A stretch of DNA of 64,000 nucleotides, from the NCBI RefSeq assembly GCF_023715145.1, contig NZ_JAMBNP010000004.1:372001-436000 (forward strand), in the 5' to 3' direction. The position numbers were made by a program, and so were the translations under genes. Numbering within the stretch: position 1 is the first letter of the stretch; every line of letters starts with the position of its first letter. The notes under the pieces are model-generated. The model ran no database searches, was not told the origin of the DNA, and saw only the letters and a list, made by a program, of their open reading frames with translations. Shown here in pieces: positions 41,080-51,164 of this stretch. This DNA is from Paenibacillus glycanilyticus (GTDB lineage Bacteria; Bacillota; Bacilli; Paenibacillales; Paenibacillaceae).

Positions 41080-44000
41080 ATGGAAGGTAGTCATAAAACA
41101 GCTGTTTCTGCCCTCATTGAAACAGATTCATGCGAACCTGAGGGGGTGATACCGATTCCTCTTGTCACTCGTGCCACATTTAATGCAACCGGAGCGATTA
41201 CCTTTACCGGGAATACGCTTGGCTTAAGCCGTTCCGATACGGCTGGCGTACCGGGAACTCAGGATAGCATAGGCGCGTTTTCGACCATCAATACCGCCTC
41301 TGTCTTTGGTACATATCCGGCCGGTACGACAAGCGCCTTTGCAAGCAACAGCTCATCGGCGATCTTGACTTTGCCGGCGGGCAGTACCATTCTGTACGCA
41401 GAGTTGATCTGGGGCGGCTCCTATATTAATGGAACGACGGATCTCAGCGCGTTCATTAATAATCCGGTTACCTTTACGACACCGGCCGGCACATTCACTG
41501 TCTCGGTGGATGCTGCGACAAGCAATCAAGTCAATTTGGGCAACGGAGCCTTTGCTTATGTACGGTCGAACAATGTAACGTCTCTAATTACGCAAGGCGG
41601 AGCGGGTACGTATGCAACGGGAAACGTGGTTGGCACCATTGTTATTCCAGGCGATTCAACCGCTAATCATTGCGGGTGGACGCTAGGCGTCATTTATCAG
41701 AACCCATCGCTTCCCTTCCGCAACATGTCGCTTCGTGCCGGTGCCGTGCTTGTGCAGGCCGACTCCGGTCCAGTATCAACAACTTTAACCGGATTTGCAA
41801 CGCCAATCTCCGGCACTCTCGGAGGAAGAGCATTATTCAGCGCGCAGGAAGGCGACGCGAACCGGACGGGCGACCAGGCTTTATTTGGCCCAACCAGCGG
41901 TACTGCCGCAGCCTTGTCCGGAACGAATAACTTTGCCAACAACTTCTTCGCTTCGCAGATCAATAATGACGCGGGTGCGCTGAATACGACAGGAACCTTC
42001 GGCAACCGCAATCAGACCAACGGAGCCCCGGGCTCCAACATTTCAGCCGGACGGCAAGGCTGGGATATTACGAATGTCGATGTCTCCGCACGCCTTATCA
42101 ATAACCAGTCCTCAGCCGTGCTTATACTGACTACATCCGGCGATGCGTATGTCGTAAATGCCAATGCCATTCAAATTAACATTAACTCGCCGACCATTAA
42201 CGTCACGAAAGGAGCAAGCGTTTCCGGCGCGGTAGTTGGCGATACGATTACGTACACGGTAACGGTCAGCAACACGGGCACGGCCAATGCGGCTAGCGTC
42301 GTTCTTACCGATGCTCTGCCAGCTGGCCTTACATTTGTCAGCGGCAGTGTAACGGTTGGCGGGATTCCGCGGCCGACCTACGATATTCTGGCGGGCGCTC
42401 CCTTGGGAGCTCTGAATCTGAACAGCTCTGTTGTCGTAACCTACCGGGCAGTCGTCAGCTCTCTGCCAAGCACATTCTTGCTGCCCAACAGCGCGAAGGC
42501 TGCCTTTACGTTCCAGATGGTTGCCGGCGGTCAGAATATTACCGGCGTCATTCCTTCCAATACCGTATCTACGCCGGTGTATTCCCCGATTATCGGGATA
42601 TCCAAAAGCTCTAACCGGACGACAGCTACCGTTGGCAGTACGGTGACCTATACCCTATTAGTGGCCAATACCGGTAATCGAGCCGCTAATGTGACACTGG
42701 CAGACAATATTCCAACGGGAAGTTCCTTCATCCCCGGAACGTTCCGGGTGAACGGAAATGTAATCCCGGGAGCCAATCCGCCTGCTGGCGTTGCGATCGG
42801 GTCCGTTGCGGCAGGAGCAACCTCAACGGTCACTTTTGACGTGCAGGTCAATTCCCTGCCTTCGCCGCCTCAATTCGTCGATCAAGGCACGGCGACGTAT
42901 ACGTTCACGCCTCCGGATGGCCGGACGATAAACGGTTCGGCAGCATCCAACACGCTGACGCTTCCCGTCTCACTTCCGAATGTAACGCTCGCCAAGTCCG
43001 TGAATGTAACGGACGTAGCCGTAGGCGAGACGCTCACTTATACGTCGGTCATTACGAACAATGGTACCGAAGCCGTTACGAATGTGACGTTAACGGATGT
43101 GCTGCCAGCGGGAACAACCTTCGTACCGGGCAGCGTAACCATCGGCGGCACGCCAAATACTACGGCGAATCCGGCAACGGGGATTCCCGCTGGTACCGTT
43201 GCCGCGAACAGCGCGGTTACCGTCACGTTGCAGGCATCCGTCATTTCATTGCCAGCCAGCGCACAACTCATCAATCGGTCCAATGTTTCCTATACGGTCG
43301 GGACATTCTCCGGAACCGCTGCATCCAATAGTACCACTACTCCAGTCTATCAACCTGTCATTCCGCTGACCAAATCCGCGAATGTTACGGCAGCGACAGT
43401 AGGCGATACGATCACGTACACCATCCTGGCCCGAAATACCGGCAATCTGGCGGCAACCGTCACCTTGCTGGATAACATTCCGACGGGCTCGAGCTTTATT
43501 CCAGGCTCCGTTACCATTAACGCTACGCCTAGCCCGGCCTCCTCACCGTTAACCGGAATAGCGATAGGCAGCTTGGCGCCTAACGGCCAGACTACCGTAA
43601 CGTTCCAGACGCTGCTGAACACCTTGCCTTCCCCGCCGGCACTAATGGATCAGGCAACTTCCAACTATTCGTATACCTTGCCGAGCGGCAGAACCTTAAA
43701 CGGCAGCAGCAGCTCGAATACCGTATCCATAACCGCTTCCTCGCCAAATGTCACGGTATCCAAAACAACCAGTGTTACGGCGGCAGCCGTACAGGATCTA
43801 TTAATTTATACCGTGCCCGTGACCAACAACGGAATTGCGCCGGTTACTAACGTAGTATTGTCTGATCCCATTCCTCAAGGGGCGGCATTTGTTGCGGGCA
43901 GCGTGACGATTAACGGAACGCCTTCCGCATTGGCAAACCCGAATGCAGGCATCTCGCTTGGCACGATTAACGCCGGGGCTACGGTAACCGTGGCTTTTCA

Positions 44001-47000
44001 GATACGCGTCACTTCTCTGCCTTCTTCCGGCAATCTTAGCAACGCGGCTAGCGTTGCGTTCACTTCGGGAGCGTTCACCGGCAGTTCAACTTCCAATACC
44101 GTTACGACGCCGGTATCGGAGGCCGTTGTCGTAGTAAACAAATCGGCCAGCACCGCCAATGCGACAGTCGGCGACACGTTCTCCTACAGCTTCACACTGA
44201 CCAATACAGGCAATGCCGCTGCGGCCGTTACCTTAACGGATACGGTTCCGAGCGGAAGCGTGTTTATAGATAACAGCGTATTGATCAATGGCGTGCCTTC
44301 CCCGGACGTCAGTCCCGTAACCGGAATCCCGGTCGGGAATATCCCTGCAGGCGGTTCAGCCACGGTCAGCTATGTCGTGAATATCGTATCCTATCCTGCC
44401 AGCAGGCAGCTGGTCAATCAGGCAACGGCTGCCTATACCTTCACACTTGCCAATGGGAACGTCATTAACCGCTCGGCCGTCTCCAATACGGTTACCGTTC
44501 AGGTTGCTCTCCCGAATGTCACTCTTGTGAAGAGCGTCAGCCGAACCGTCGCGGTTACCGGGGATTCCATGACCTATACGTCTGTTCTGACCAATAACGG
44601 GATTGCGGCGGTTAACAACATTGTCCTGCGAGACCAGCTTCAATCCAATGCGGCGTTTGTACCCGGAAGCGTGTTGGTTCAAAATGTTTCCCTGCCGGCA
44701 GCCTCCCCGGAAGCCGGCATATCTCTCGGTAGCCTGGCACCAGGAGCTTCGGTTACCGTAACATTCGAGGTGATCATAACGATGGCAATCCCTACAGACA
44801 TTACGAACCAGTCAACGGCCAGCTTTACATCCGGCACCTTCTCGGCGACATCTGCCTCCAACACAACGGTCACGCCGGTTACCCAGCCGCAAATCGCCGT
44901 TACCAAAAGCGCAAGCAGCAGCAATGCTACGCTTGGCGATTCCATTATTTATACGTTAACGATCTTCAATACGGGCAATTTGGCAGCGGCGACAGTCGTA
45001 ACGGACAACATTCCTACCGGTGCAACCTTTACGGAAAACAGTGTAATCGTAAACGGCGTGCCTTTTCCGGGCATATCCCCGGTTACAGGCATCGATATCG
45101 GATCCGTCGCGCCTGGGGCAACCACGACGGTCACCTTTGGGGTTGTCGTCACTTCCCTTCCAACTCCGCAGGTACTGATTAATACAGGCACCGCATCCTA
45201 TTCGTATACGCCGCCGGATGGCCGCACGCTCACCGGCTCCGTCAATTCCAATACGGTCAGCTTTCCCGTATCCGCGCCTAATGTCGCGGTTGCGTTAAGC
45301 GCAAACTATTCGGCCGTAACAATTGGCGACACCATCATCTATACGGCTGTTATAACCAATAACGGGATTGAGACGATTAACAATGTGCAGTTTACGGATC
45401 CGGCTCCCCCCGGTACCTCTTTTATCCCCGGCACGGTTACGGTTAATGGAGCGCCGGTGCCCGGCGCAAGTCCAATAGGCGGTATTGCCGTTGGCTCTAT
45501 TCCTCCTGGCGGCACAGTAACGATATCCTTCAACAACAGTGTCAATACGGTTCCCGACCCTGCCGTACTGAACAATACGGCTTCGGTTACCTTTACGTCG
45601 GGTGCCTTCTCGGGAACGGCCTTCTCCAACAACGTGTCTACTCCGGTCTATCAGCCGGTCATTTCGGTGGCGAAAAGCGCCAGCACTTCGAATGCCGCGG
45701 TTGGCCAGACGGTTACGTACACCTTGCTTGTATCGAACGCCGGCAATTATCCGTCTACGGTTACGATAACCGATAATATTCCCGCCGGTACCTCCTTTGT
45801 GCCTAACAGCGTTATCGTTAACGGAGCTCCCGTCCCTGGCGTTGATCCGGTAACGGGTATCCCTGTTGGCTCCGTAGCCGCAGGCACCACGTCAGGCATC
45901 ATATTCTCGGTTCTTATCGATTCCCTGCCAACGCCTCAGCAATTGTCAAACACAGGCACGGCAAACAGCTCATACACCCTTCCGGATGGCAGGGTATTTA
46001 ACCAAACAGCCGTCTCCAATACGGTAACCTTCCCTGTCTCGGCACCAAATGCAACCGTAGTAAAAAGCACGCCTTCAACGGCTGTATCAATCGGCGATAC
46101 AGTCACTTATTCCACCACCATCACGAACAGCGGGATTGCGACGATATCCAATGTCTTGTTCACGGATCCGATTCCGGCTGGCTCCAGCTTTGTAACAGGA
46201 TCTCTAACCGTTGACGGTGTCCCAAGACCGGCGGCAAGTCCGGCAACCGGCGTTATTATTGACGCCATAACCCCCGGAGCATCAATAACCATAGTCTTTA
46301 ATGTCCTTGTAACTTCCCTGCCTACTCCGGCCGAGCTGAATAACCAGTCCTCCGTTACTTTTACATCCGGTGCTTTCTCGGGGGTAACGTTCTCCAATAC
46401 GGTCACAACGCCGGTCTATCAGCCTATTTTATCCGCTGTAAAAACAGGAAGCACGATTAATGCTACAGTCGGTGATACCGTAACTTATACGGTGGCGATC
46501 TCAAATACGGGCAACTATGGCGCTGACATCACCTTAACGGACACAATACCGGCCAGCACCGTCTTTGTTCCTAACAGCGTTATCGTCAATAGTCAGCCAA
46601 TACCTGGCGCCGACCCATCAACCGGTATTCCGCTTGGCAATATCACAACGTCGGCAACCGTCTCATTCTCCGTGATCATTCAGTCCTTGCCGGCCGGTCA
46701 ACAGCTTGTGAATCAGGCTTCCGCCACTTATTCGTATACGTTGCCAGACGGCCGTACCTTGAATGGCTCCATCACTTCCAATACGCTTGTCATCCAGGTA
46801 TCCGCGCCTAACGTGGCGGTAGCCAAATCGGTATCCGTGCCAACCGCCGTAGTAGGAGACACCGTAACTTACGCGATTGGAGTAAGCAACAACGGCATTG
46901 CTCCAATTAACAATGTCGTTGTTGCTGATTCCATCCCGGCTGGGGCCGTACTCGTCGCGAACAGCGTTACGGTGGATGGTCTTCCTCAGCCTGGCGCTAA

Positions 47001-47859
47001 CCCCGCCGCGGGTATTTCGATCGGAGCGATTGCTCCTGGCGTCACCTCAACGGTTACTTTCAATTTGACGATCATCTCTTTGCCAACGCCAGCACAGCTT
47101 AGCAACCAAGCCAGCGCTACCTTTACGTCAGGTGCCTTCTCCGGGTCGACATTCTCGAATACCGTTATCCTGCCGGTCTATCAGGCGATTATTTCGATTC
47201 AGAAAACAGCCAATACGACAAATGCAACGGTTGGCGATACCGTCACTTACGATTTGCATATTACCAATACCGGCAACCTGCCGGCTCAAGTTACGTTGAC
47301 CGACCCGGTTCCCTCCGGCGGCGCCTTTGTTCCAAACAGCGTACAGGTGAACGGCGTGCCTCAGCCTGGAGCTAATCCGGCTGCCGGGTTCCCGGTAGGC
47401 ACAGTTAATCCGGGCCAACTGATCATTGTATCCGTCTCGTATGAAGTCATTATCCAAACCCTGCCGCCATCCCAGCAGCTCGTGAATACGGCAACCGGCA
47501 GCTATTCCTACACGGCGCCGGACGGCAGAACGATTACCGGCTCCGTCAATTCCAATACCTTGTCTATCCCTGTATCCTCTCCGGATGTTACCGTCGTAAA
47601 GAGCACCACTGCGATCGACGCCGTAGTAGGAGATGTCATTACGTATGTAATCGTGGTTACAAATAACGGAATCAGCCCGGTCAACAATGTGATACTGGTC
47701 GACCCTGTTCCAACAGGCACGGTGTTTGTGGCTGGCAGCGTAACCGTGAATAGTGTACCCGTGCCTGCGGGCAATCCGAATACGGGCATCTCCATCGGCA
47801 CGATTGCAGCAGGAGCTTCCGCAACGGTAACCTTTAATGTACAGGTGGTCACCATATGA
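41080..47859 (+). CDS. Giant DUF11-repeat surface protein, N-terminal part
   Basis: Up to 2259 residues. An N-terminal domain of about 340 residues (GAITFTGNTLGLSRS at its start, GGRALFSAQEGDANRTGD later) is followed from residue 368 by fifteen tandem DUF11 (Ig-like) domains. They alternate strictly between a type of about 124 residues with TNNGI and FTSGAFSG and a type of about 131 residues with NTGN and LPDGRT. There is no signal peptide, LPxTG or membrane segment; by analogy with Bacillus DUF11 proteins it may be laid on the spore surface from the mother cell (inference). The fifteenth domain is cut short by the stop at 47859. The start is uncertain: the ATG at 41080 lacks an SD, while AUU at 41155 has a near-perfect one. 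Confidence 0.85.
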   Translation: MEGSHKTAVSALIETDSCEPEGVIPIPLVTRATFNATGAITFTGNTLGLSRSDTAGVPGTQDSIGAFSTINTASVFGTYPAGTTSAFASNSSSAILTLPAGSTILYAELIWGGSYINGTTDLSAFINNPVTFTTPAGTFTVSVDAATSNQVNLGNGAFAYVRSNNVTSLITQGGAGTYATGNVVGTIVIPGDSTANHCGWTLGVIYQNPSLPFRNMSLRAGAVLVQADSGPVSTTLTGFATPISGTLGGRALFSAQEGDANRTGDQALFGPTSGTAAALSGTNNFANNFFASQINNDAGALNTTGTFGNRNQTNGAPGSNISAGRQGWDITNVDVSARLINNQSSAVLILTTSGDAYVVNANAIQININSPTINVTKGASVSGAVVGDTITYTVTVSNTGTANAASVVLTDALPAGLTFVSGSVTVGGIPRPTYDILAGAPLGALNLNSSVVVTYRAVVSSLPSTFLLPNSAKAAFTFQMVAGGQNITGVIPSNTVSTPVYSPIIGISKSSNRTTATVGSTVTYTLLVANTGNRAANVTLADNIPTGSSFIPGTFRVNGNVIPGANPPAGVAIGSVAAGATSTVTFDVQVNSLPSPPQFVDQGTATYTFTPPDGRTINGSAASNTLTLPVSLPNVTLAKSVNVTDVAVGETLTYTSVITNNGTEAVTNVTLTDVLPAGTTFVPGSVTIGGTPNTTANPATGIPAGTVAANSAVTVTLQASVISLPASAQLINRSNVSYTVGTFSGTAASNSTTTPVYQPVIPLTKSANVTAATVGDTITYTILARNTGNLAATVTLLDNIPTGSSFIPGSVTINATPSPASSPLTGIAIGSLAPNGQTTVTFQTLLNTLPSPPALMDQATSNYSYTLPSGRTLNGSSSSNTVSITASSPNVTVSKTTSVTAAAVQDLLIYTVPVTNNGIAPVTNVVLSDPIPQGAAFVAGSVTINGTPSALANPNAGISLGTINAGATVTVAFQIRVTSLPSSGNLSNAASVAFTSGAFTGSSTSNTVTTPVSEAVVVVNKSASTANATVGDTFSYSFTLTNTGNAAAAVTLTDTVPSGSVFIDNSVLINGVPSPDVSPVTGIPVGNIPAGGSATVSYVVNIVSYPASRQLVNQATAAYTFTLANGNVINRSAVSNTVTVQVALPNVTLVKSVSRTVAVTGDSMTYTSVLTNNGIAAVNNIVLRDQLQSNAAFVPGSVLVQNVSLPAASPEAGISLGSLAPGASVTVTFEVIITMAIPTDITNQSTASFTSGTFSATSASNTTVTPVTQPQIAVTKSASSSNATLGDSIIYTLTIFNTGNLAAATVVTDNIPTGATFTENSVIVNGVPFPGISPVTGIDIGSVAPGATTTVTFGVVVTSLPTPQVLINTGTASYSYTPPDGRTLTGSVNSNTVSFPVSAPNVAVALSANYSAVTIGDTIIYTAVITNNGIETINNVQFTDPAPPGTSFIPGTVTVNGAPVPGASPIGGIAVGSIPPGGTVTISFNNSVNTVPDPAVLNNTASVTFTSGAFSGTAFSNNVSTPVYQPVISVAKSASTSNAAVGQTVTYTLLVSNAGNYPSTVTITDNIPAGTSFVPNSVIVNGAPVPGVDPVTGIPVGSVAAGTTSGIIFSVLIDSLPTPQQLSNTGTANSSYTLPDGRVFNQTAVSNTVTFPVSAPNATVVKSTPSTAVSIGDTVTYSTTITNSGIATISNVLFTDPIPAGSSFVTGSLTVDGVPRPAASPATGVIIDAITPGASITIVFNVLVTSLPTPAELNNQSSVTFTSGAFSGVTFSNTVTTPVYQPILSAVKTGSTINATVGDTVTYTVAISNTGNYGADITLTDTIPASTVFVPNSVIVNSQPIPGADPSTGIPLGNITTSATVSFSVIIQSLPAGQQLVNQASATYSYTLPDGRTLNGSITSNTLVIQVSAPNVAVAKSVSVPTAVVGDTVTYAIGVSNNGIAPINNVVVADSIPAGAVLVANSVTVDGLPQPGANPAAGISIGAIAPGVTSTVTFNLTIISLPTPAQLSNQASATFTSGAFSGSTFSNTVILPVYQAIISIQKTANTTNATVGDTVTYDLHITNTGNLPAQVTLTDPVPSGGAFVPNSVQVNGVPQPGANPAAGFPVGTVNPGQLIIVSVSYEVIIQTLPPSQQLVNTATGSYSYTAPDGRTITGSVNSNTLSIPVSSPDVTVVKSTTAIDAVVGDVITYVIVVTNNGISPVNNVILVDPVPTGTVFVAGSVTVNSVPVPAGNPNTGISIGTIAAGASATVTFNVQVVTI
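41141..41157 (+). promoter_or_regulatory. Near-perfect SD preceding an ATT codon
   Basis: AGGGGGTGAT (41141-41150) matches the full anti-SD complement AGGAGGTGAT at 9 of 10 positions and lies at ideal spacing from ATT (41155-41157), the codon preceding PLVTR. It suggests initiation at AUU, a very rare start codon, or an ATG-to-ATT mutation. Confidence 0.5.
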
Positions 47860-49538
47860 CCCCTCCTAATGACTTCAAGCTTCTGAACCAGACTCTTGTC
47901 CGGTTCAGAAGCGGGGCTTATGATAATGTCGCTTATTCCAATACGGTGCTGACTCCTTTGGTCGGTCCGATTATAACTGCCAATAAGACAGCCGCTCCCA
48001 TGAAGCTCATTCGGAATCAAACCGTAACCTTCACGATACAGATCTCCAATACGGGGAATCGATCAGCCGAAATGAGGCTGATCGATTCCTTGCCGGCCGG
48101 CATGTCTTTTATTCCGAATAGTATTCTGCTGAATGGATCGCCCTTGCCCGGGGCTTCGCCGCTCAGGGGAGTGCCGCTTGGGACTCTCCCTGTCGGAGGC
48201 TCCATGCAAGTCGTCTTCCAAGCGATTGTCATCGCCATACCCGAATCGCATCTATTCCAGAATGAAGCTGAGCTCGCCTATGCCTTTACCACATTGGAAG
48301 GAAGAATCGTGACGGATTCGGTTATGTCGAATAAAGTGACGCTAGAAGTCGCTCCTTTTCTGCTGGAAGCCCATGCAAGCTTAAGTTCACCGGTAACGTT
48401 CCTAGGAGATGTCATCTTCTATGATCTGATCCTTCGCAACGATGGCGTGCTGCCGATGGAAAACGTTATCGTTTATCTTCCTCTTCCGGAAGGGTTTGAG
48501 TTTATTCCGGGAAGTGTGGTCATTGATGGCGTGCTGGTCCCCTGGATTGATCCCGCTGCGGGCATCTATATCGGATACCTGGCGCCTGGCACTGTCGTTA
48601 CCGTGCGCGTCGCAATCCGGCTTGCCCAAATGCCTGCCGAAACCCAGATTCCGTTCCAGGCGGTAATCGAATATACCGTTAACGGGACCGTATACCGTAC
48701 TCTTGCTAATTTGCTGATCCTAAGCGTAACGAATCCAACCTTGACCGTTACGCTGGCCGTTGATCATACCCGGACATCAACCCGTTCAGCCTTGACTTAT
48801 ACCGTCACCGTCATCAATGCCAACAGCTTTGCCGTAGATGCCTATTTGTCCCGTCTTGTTCCGCAAGGCACGTCATTCCTGCCGGACAGCGTGACGATCG
48901 ATGGTATTTCCCGTAAGGGCGCTTCCCTTGCGGCCGGCATTCCGCTTGGCACCTTGATAGCCGGTTCTACCACCGTTATCGCTTATCAAGTACAGGTTCA
49001 GACGGGATATGCCGGTAATCCGAACATTCTGAATCAAGTGGAAGCGATCTATACGTACAGGCTGACGGATGGCCGGCTCGTTAAGCAGAACGTGATGTCC
49101 AATCCGGTAGTGACCGAAATTTTTGCTCCGGTCATTACGGTGCTCGCAAACGCCAAGCCGAAGTATTACGAGGTAGAGCGATCTGTCTTCTTCACCATTT
49201 TCATACAAAATACTGGGAATCTCGCTGCTTCTGAAATTACGCTGTTCCGTACCGGTTATCCGAGCGGCTTTCACTTGCTGGACCCGCAGCTTAACGATAT
49301 TCAGGTACCTTCCTTCCCGCTGGCGGACGGGATACCCCTTGGTCTTCTTGCCCCGGGGTCAACCGTTAAGGTCAGCTATTGGATTTACGTATCCGATTCC
49401 GAGGAGATTGCGAATGAATCGCTCACCCAGCTAGCCACTCGTTACACCGCCCGCTATAGCTACAATTATGAAGACGGCACCTGTTCCGGCGAAAGCCAGT
49501 CGAATGAATTGATCCTGCCGATTGATCAGAATATGGAA
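42181..49538 (+). repeat. Nineteen tandem DUF11 domains in alternating pairs
   Basis: The repeats run across both DUF11 genes: about fifteen in the first (the last one split) and four more diverged ones in the second. The period is two domains (about 255 residues, 765 bp). Joins read TPVYQP after one type and FPVSAPN after the other. Protein identity between same-type units is clearly higher than between types, but the DNA copies have drifted, so the array is old. Confidence 0.85.
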
Positions 49539-49541
49539 TAG
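47856..49541 (+). CDS. DUF11-repeat surface protein, C-terminal part
   Basis: 561 residues. The first 35 residues (LLNQTLVRFRSGAYDNVAYSNTV region) complete the DUF11 domain that is truncated at the end of the preceding gene. Four more diverged DUF11-like domains follow, ending in ELILPIDQNME. There is no signal or anchor. The ATG overlaps the upstream stop (ATGA) and has AGGTGG 7 nt before it, so translational coupling is plausible; equally, a -1 frameshift (programmed or mutational) would give one protein of about 2815 residues. Confidence 0.8.
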   Translation: MTPPNDFKLLNQTLVRFRSGAYDNVAYSNTVLTPLVGPIITANKTAAPMKLIRNQTVTFTIQISNTGNRSAEMRLIDSLPAGMSFIPNSILLNGSPLPGASPLRGVPLGTLPVGGSMQVVFQAIVIAIPESHLFQNEAELAYAFTTLEGRIVTDSVMSNKVTLEVAPFLLEAHASLSSPVTFLGDVIFYDLILRNDGVLPMENVIVYLPLPEGFEFIPGSVVIDGVLVPWIDPAAGIYIGYLAPGTVVTVRVAIRLAQMPAETQIPFQAVIEYTVNGTVYRTLANLLILSVTNPTLTVTLAVDHTRTSTRSALTYTVTVINANSFAVDAYLSRLVPQGTSFLPDSVTIDGISRKGASLAAGIPLGTLIAGSTTVIAYQVQVQTGYAGNPNILNQVEAIYTYRLTDGRLVKQNVMSNPVVTEIFAPVITVLANAKPKYYEVERSVFFTIFIQNTGNLAASEITLFRTGYPSGFHLLDPQLNDIQVPSFPLADGIPLGLLAPGSTVKVSYWIYVSDSEEIANESLTQLATRYTARYSYNYEDGTCSGESQSNELILPIDQNME

Positions 49542-49554
49542 CAATTGAATAACA

Positions 49555-49587
49555 AAAAAGCAGAGGCTGCCGCCTCTGCTTTTTTGT
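49555..49587. terminator. Bidirectional terminator between DUF11 and lysP genes
   Basis: AAAAAAGCAGAGGC...GCCTCTGCTTTTTT, strong symmetric hairpin between convergent genes. Confidence 0.9.
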
Positions 49588-49594
49588 TATTTTC

Positions 49595-51028
49595 TTATTC
49601 CACTGAAGGCTCTACCTTGCATTCTTCAAGCTTCAACAGCTTTGTTTTGTACTTCCACTTGTAACCCAGCCAAATCGCCAGGAAGAACGGAATTCCGATA
49701 TATGAAGCAAGCATAAACATCCAGTCTACCTTGCCATCCGAGAAGGCGCTGAAGCTCTGGCCGATAATAACGACCATGCACATTACGCCAGCGAGGATTG
49801 GACCAAACGGATACCACAGCGACCGGTATGGCAGGTCTTCCACCTTATGGCCTTGCGCTATATAAGCTTTGCGGAAGCGGTAATGGCTGACCGCGATGCC
49901 AAGCCACGCGATAAAGCCGGACATGCCGGATGCATTCAGCAGCCAGATATAGACTTGTCCGTCGCCGAAGAAGGAAGCAAGGAAGGCCAGCATGCCAATG
50001 GCCGCGGTTGCAAGCAAAGCGTACACCGGAATTCCGCGTTTATTAAGCTTTGCGAAGATTTTCGGAGCTTTCCCTTCTCTCGCCAGTACCCAGAGCATGC
50101 GAGTTGAAGCGTACATGCCCGAGTTGCCTGCCGACAGTACCGAGCTTAAGATAACGGCGTTCATGACGGATGCGGCTACGCTAAGACCTGCTTTTTCGAA
50201 AATAATCGTAAACGGACTTGCCGCTACGCTGCCTTCCGCAAGCGTGTCCGTCGTGAACGGAATAAGCATTCCCACCACAAAGATCGCCAGAATGTAGAAC
50301 AACAGAATACGCCAGAAGACGCTGCGAATCGCACGGGGGACATTTTCCCTCGGATTCTCGGACTCCCCTGCAGCTATGCCAACAAGCTCAGTGCCCTGGA
50401 ACGAGAAGCCGGCAGCCATGCAGATACCGAGAACGGCAAGCCAGCCGCCCGAGATTGGCGCATCGCCGGCCGTAAAGTTGCTGAAGCCAATGGCGTCGCC
50501 CTTCCAGATCCCAACGATCATCAAAAGGCCAATTCCGATAAACACTATAACGGTAATAATCTTGATCATGGCAAACCAATATTCCGATTCCCCGTAGCCT
50601 TTGACGGACAATAGGTTTAGTCCAACCATCAAGGCAAGGAACAAGGCACTCCACAGGAAGGAAGGACTGTCCGGAAGCCAGAATTTAATAATTAATGTAG
50701 CGGCGGACAGCTCAGCCGCAATGGTAATCGCCCAGTTATACCAATAGTTCCATCCGAGAGCAAAGCCAAACGATGGATCTACAAATCTTGTTGCATAAGT
50801 ACTGAATGTACCGGATACCGGCATGTAGGTTGCCATTTCGCCAAGGCTTGTCACCAGGAAATACACCATAATACCAATAATGAAATATCCGAGCAGCGCG
50901 CCGCCCGGACCGGCGTCATGAATCGCTCCGCCGCTCGCCAGGAACAGTCCCGTTCCAATCGAGCCGCCAAGAGAAATCATCGCCATATGCCTTGATTTCA
51001 GGCCTCTGCGTAACTTGTTCTCATTCAC
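49595..51028 (-). CDS. lysP: Lysine permease (APC family)
   Basis: About 477 residues, 12 membrane helices of the AAT amino-acid permease group. MISLGGSIGTGLFLASGG at helix 1, GWNYWYNWAITIAAELSAA, GTELVGIAAGESENP and SAGNSGMYASTRMLW closely follow LysP. It imports lysine with protons. The GTG at 51028 with GGGAGAG at 9 nt gives MNENKLRRGL, the usual N-terminus; the frame to 51094 is an extension into the leader. A lysine riboswitch upstream strongly supports the substrate. Confidence 0.92.
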   Translation of the reverse strand: MNENKLRRGLKSRHMAMISLGGSIGTGLFLASGGAIHDAGPGGALLGYFIIGIMVYFLVTSLGEMATYMPVSGTFSTYATRFVDPSFGFALGWNYWYNWAITIAAELSAATLIIKFWLPDSPSFLWSALFLALMVGLNLLSVKGYGESEYWFAMIKIITVIVFIGIGLLMIVGIWKGDAIGFSNFTAGDAPISGGWLAVLGICMAAGFSFQGTELVGIAAGESENPRENVPRAIRSVFWRILLFYILAIFVVGMLIPFTTDTLAEGSVAASPFTIIFEKAGLSVAASVMNAVILSSVLSAGNSGMYASTRMLWVLAREGKAPKIFAKLNKRGIPVYALLATAAIGMLAFLASFFGDGQVYIWLLNASGMSGFIAWLGIAVSHYRFRKAYIAQGHKVEDLPYRSLWYPFGPILAGVMCMVVIIGQSFSAFSDGKVDWMFMLASYIGIPFFLAIWLGYKWKYKTKLLKLEECKVEPSVE

Positions 51029-51093
51029 GAGGTAATACTCTCCCTTATCTATTTCTCTATTAGTGTCCCAATAAATAGCAGCCTTAAAACGCA

Positions 51094-51133
51094 AAAAAGC
51101 CGCCTTTCTTCATCAAACAAGAAAGACCGCCTT
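51094..51133 (-). terminator. L-box leader terminator
   Basis: On the minus strand AAGGCGGTCTTTCTT pairs with AAGAAAGGCGGCTTT (one mismatch, loop of 8), followed by T residues. It lies between the lysine aptamer and lysP. Confidence 0.75.
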
Positions 51134-51164
51134 ATCTTCCTCACTTTCCAACTATCAAGATAGC

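Noticed and set aside
41697..48629. Many antisense open frames across the DUF11 genes (for example 47508-48020)
   Set aside because: They arise from the Thr/Val/Pro/Ala-rich repeat composition, repeat with the array, lack SD sites and match no family.
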